DNA of 64,000 nt from Herbaspirillum sp. RTI4 (GTDB taxonomy: Bacteria > Pseudomonadota > Gammaproteobacteria > Burkholderiales > Burkholderiaceae_D): positions 2,790,001 to 2,854,000 of the forward strand of contig NZ_JAVIWQ010000002.1 of NCBI RefSeq assembly GCF_034313965.1. The letters are read 5' to 3'. The notes beneath the pieces are model-generated. The model saw only the letters and a list, made by a program, of their open reading frames with translations, searched no databases and had not been told where the DNA came from. Positions within the stretch are counted from its first letter, which is position 1, and every line of letters starts with the position of its first letter. Both the position numbers and the translations under genes were made by a program. Of this stretch, positions 62,943-64,000 are shown piece after piece.

Positions 62943-64000
62943 TTATTGACGATCCGCCAGCAGCTTGACAGCAAAATCGACCCGCACGTCTTTCACCGCC
63001 ACCATTTCACGCACTACCCAGTCCACATCCTGACCTTTGGCACCGGCGGCAATCGCAATATTGCGCGCATGCAGCGCCATGTGACCGCGCTGGATTCCTT
63101 CGGTGGACAATGCGCGCAATGCGCCCAGATTCTGCGCCAGACCGACCGCGACCGCTACTTCCGCCAGGTCCTGCGCGGAGGTGGTTTGCAATATTTTTAA
63201 CGACAACTGCGCCATTGGATGCGTCTTCGTCGCGCCGCCCACCAGTCCGACCGGCATCGGCATTTCGATGGTCCCGACCAGATCACCATTGGCTGCCAGT
63301 TCCCATGTCGTCAGAGAAGTGTAGTGGCCACCTCGGCAGGCATAGGCATGCGCGCCGGCTTCCACTGCACGCCAGTCGTTGCCGGTAGCGACGATAACAG
63401 GATCGATGCCATTCATGATGCCCTTGTTATGCGTCGCTGCGCGGTAAGGATCGACGGCGGCAAATGTGTAAGCGTCGAGAATGCCGTTAATGACTTCTTC
63501 GCCGCTGTAGTCTTTACTCTTGAGCAATTCCGGCGAGAGCTGCACCCGGGCACGCGCCAGCCGCAAATCGGCCAGATTCGACAGAATACGCAGCCGCACT
63601 TTACCGCCGGTGATCGCTTCCACTCGTCCGGCAACAGCTTCGGCCATGGTGTTGACCGTGTTGGCTCCCATCGCATCGCGTACATCCACAATCAGATGCA
63701 TGACAACCATCGCTCCCCGCGCGGTATCGGGAAAAACATGGACTTCGATATCCTTGCAACCGCCGCCCAGACCGATCAGCACCTTGTCGCGACTATTGGC
63801 AATATCGATGATTTCCTGACGGTGCATGAGCAAGGCATGTCGCGCGCCGAAAGGATCGCTCAGCCCCATGATCTGCACCTGCGCCCGCATCAGAGGGCCG
63901 GTACTCGATGTTTGAAAACCGCCCGATTCGCGAATCAGTTTTGCCATGAACGAGGCGGCTGCTACCACGGATGGCTCTTCAACCACCATAGGCACCAGTA
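62943..64000 (-). CDS. mvaA: Class II (degradative) hydroxymethylglutaryl-CoA reductase, 5' end outside window
   Basis: 352 codons to the edge, still open; probably about 75 residues are missing. Seen: [20 protein letters not shown], the NADH-side [18 protein letters not shown], the catalytic Lys region [16 protein letters not shown], and the C-terminal [15 protein letters not shown] with the catalytic His. These match the Pseudomonas mevalonii enzyme, which oxidises mevalonate to HMG-CoA with NAD in catabolism. Betaproteobacteria make isoprenoids by the MEP route, so a degradative role is expected. An HMG-CoA lyase gene may lie to the right. Confidence 0.92.
   Translation of the reverse strand, partial: LVPMVVEEPSVVAAASFMAKLIRESGGFQTSSTGPLMRAQVQIMGLSDPFGARHALLMHRQEIIDIANSRDKVLIGLGGGCKDIEVHVFPDTARGAMVVMHLIVDVRDAMGANTVNTMAEAVAGRVEAITGGKVRLRILSNLADLRLARARVQLSPELLKSKDYSGEEVINGILDAYTFAAVDPYRAATHNKGIMNGIDPVIVATGNDWRAVEAGAHAYACRGGHYTSLTTWELAANGDLVGTIEMPMPVGLVGGATKTHPMAQLSLKILQTTSAQDLAEVAVAVGLAQNLGALRALSTEGIQRGHMALHARNIAIAAGAKGQDVDWVVREMVAVKDVRVDFAVKLLADRQ

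Overview
The window reads as chromosomal DNA of a betaproteobacterium (order Burkholderiales), most likely Oxalobacteraceae (Herminiimonas/Collimonas/Janthinobacterium-like). This is inferred from protein family content (DUF2970 and DUF2164 proteins, a basic-tailed HU, many methyl-accepting chemotaxis proteins) and moderately high GC. No rRNA or other taxonomic marker is present, so the genus is a guess. Both ends cut genes: sdaA on the left and an HMG-CoA reductase gene on the right.

Layout. 1-2.6 kb: end of sdaA, gcvT and lipA (serine/glycine one-carbon metabolism and lipoate synthesis). 2.8-3.6 kb: DUF2970 gene, tRNA-Thr(CGU) and a leuD-like gene remnant. 3.6-17.4 kb: an alicyclic acid/acyl-CoA catabolic region. 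Its order is an orphan branched-chain-type ABC binding protein, a sigma-54 activator, and a ten-gene operon. The operon holds a complete set of candidate AliA, AliB, BadK, BadH and BadI reactions, two 3-hydroxyacyl-CoA dehydrogenase-family proteins, two class III CoA-transferase/racemase proteins and a quinone oxidoreductase. Well-matched -24/-12 promoters lie on both sides of the activator gene and face outward. 17.6-20.4 kb: small DUF proteins, a VIT-family protein and lhgO. 20.4-27.4 kb: SDR, aldehyde dehydrogenase and a complete Liv-type ABC importer, with a divergent cytochrome P450 (28.0-29.3 kb).

29.4-36.6 kb: D-tartrate dehydratase operon with a DapA-like lyase/aldolase, an SDR, a sodium:solute symporter, a co-directional chemoreceptor and an IclR regulator whose N-terminus carries a tetrapeptide repeat. 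36.9-40.3 kb: two more membrane chemoreceptors. 40.5-42.3 kb: a DUF2520 protein and an unknown two-helix membrane protein.

42.4-57.7 kb: about 15 kb on the minus strand carrying two signalling modules head to tail. The promoter-proximal one is a chemosensory cluster: a soluble receptor with two signalling tips, a triple-CheW protein, CheB, HEAT, CheR, CheY, CheA, STAS, CheY, and a receptor-like protein with a CheZ-like DxxxQ helix. After it comes an RsbR-RsbS-RsbT stressosome module with a second RsbT/RsbW-like ATPase, an RsbX-like phosphatase, a histidine kinase carrying an RsbU-type N-terminal domain, and a response regulator. This pair is the most interesting part of the window.

57.7-64 kb: a long non-coding stretch with a 15-unit octanucleotide G-rich repeat, tRNA-Arg(ACG), HU, a small secreted DUF3761 protein, an MFS exporter, a second orphan Liv-type binding protein, and a degradative class II HMG-CoA reductase running off the right end.
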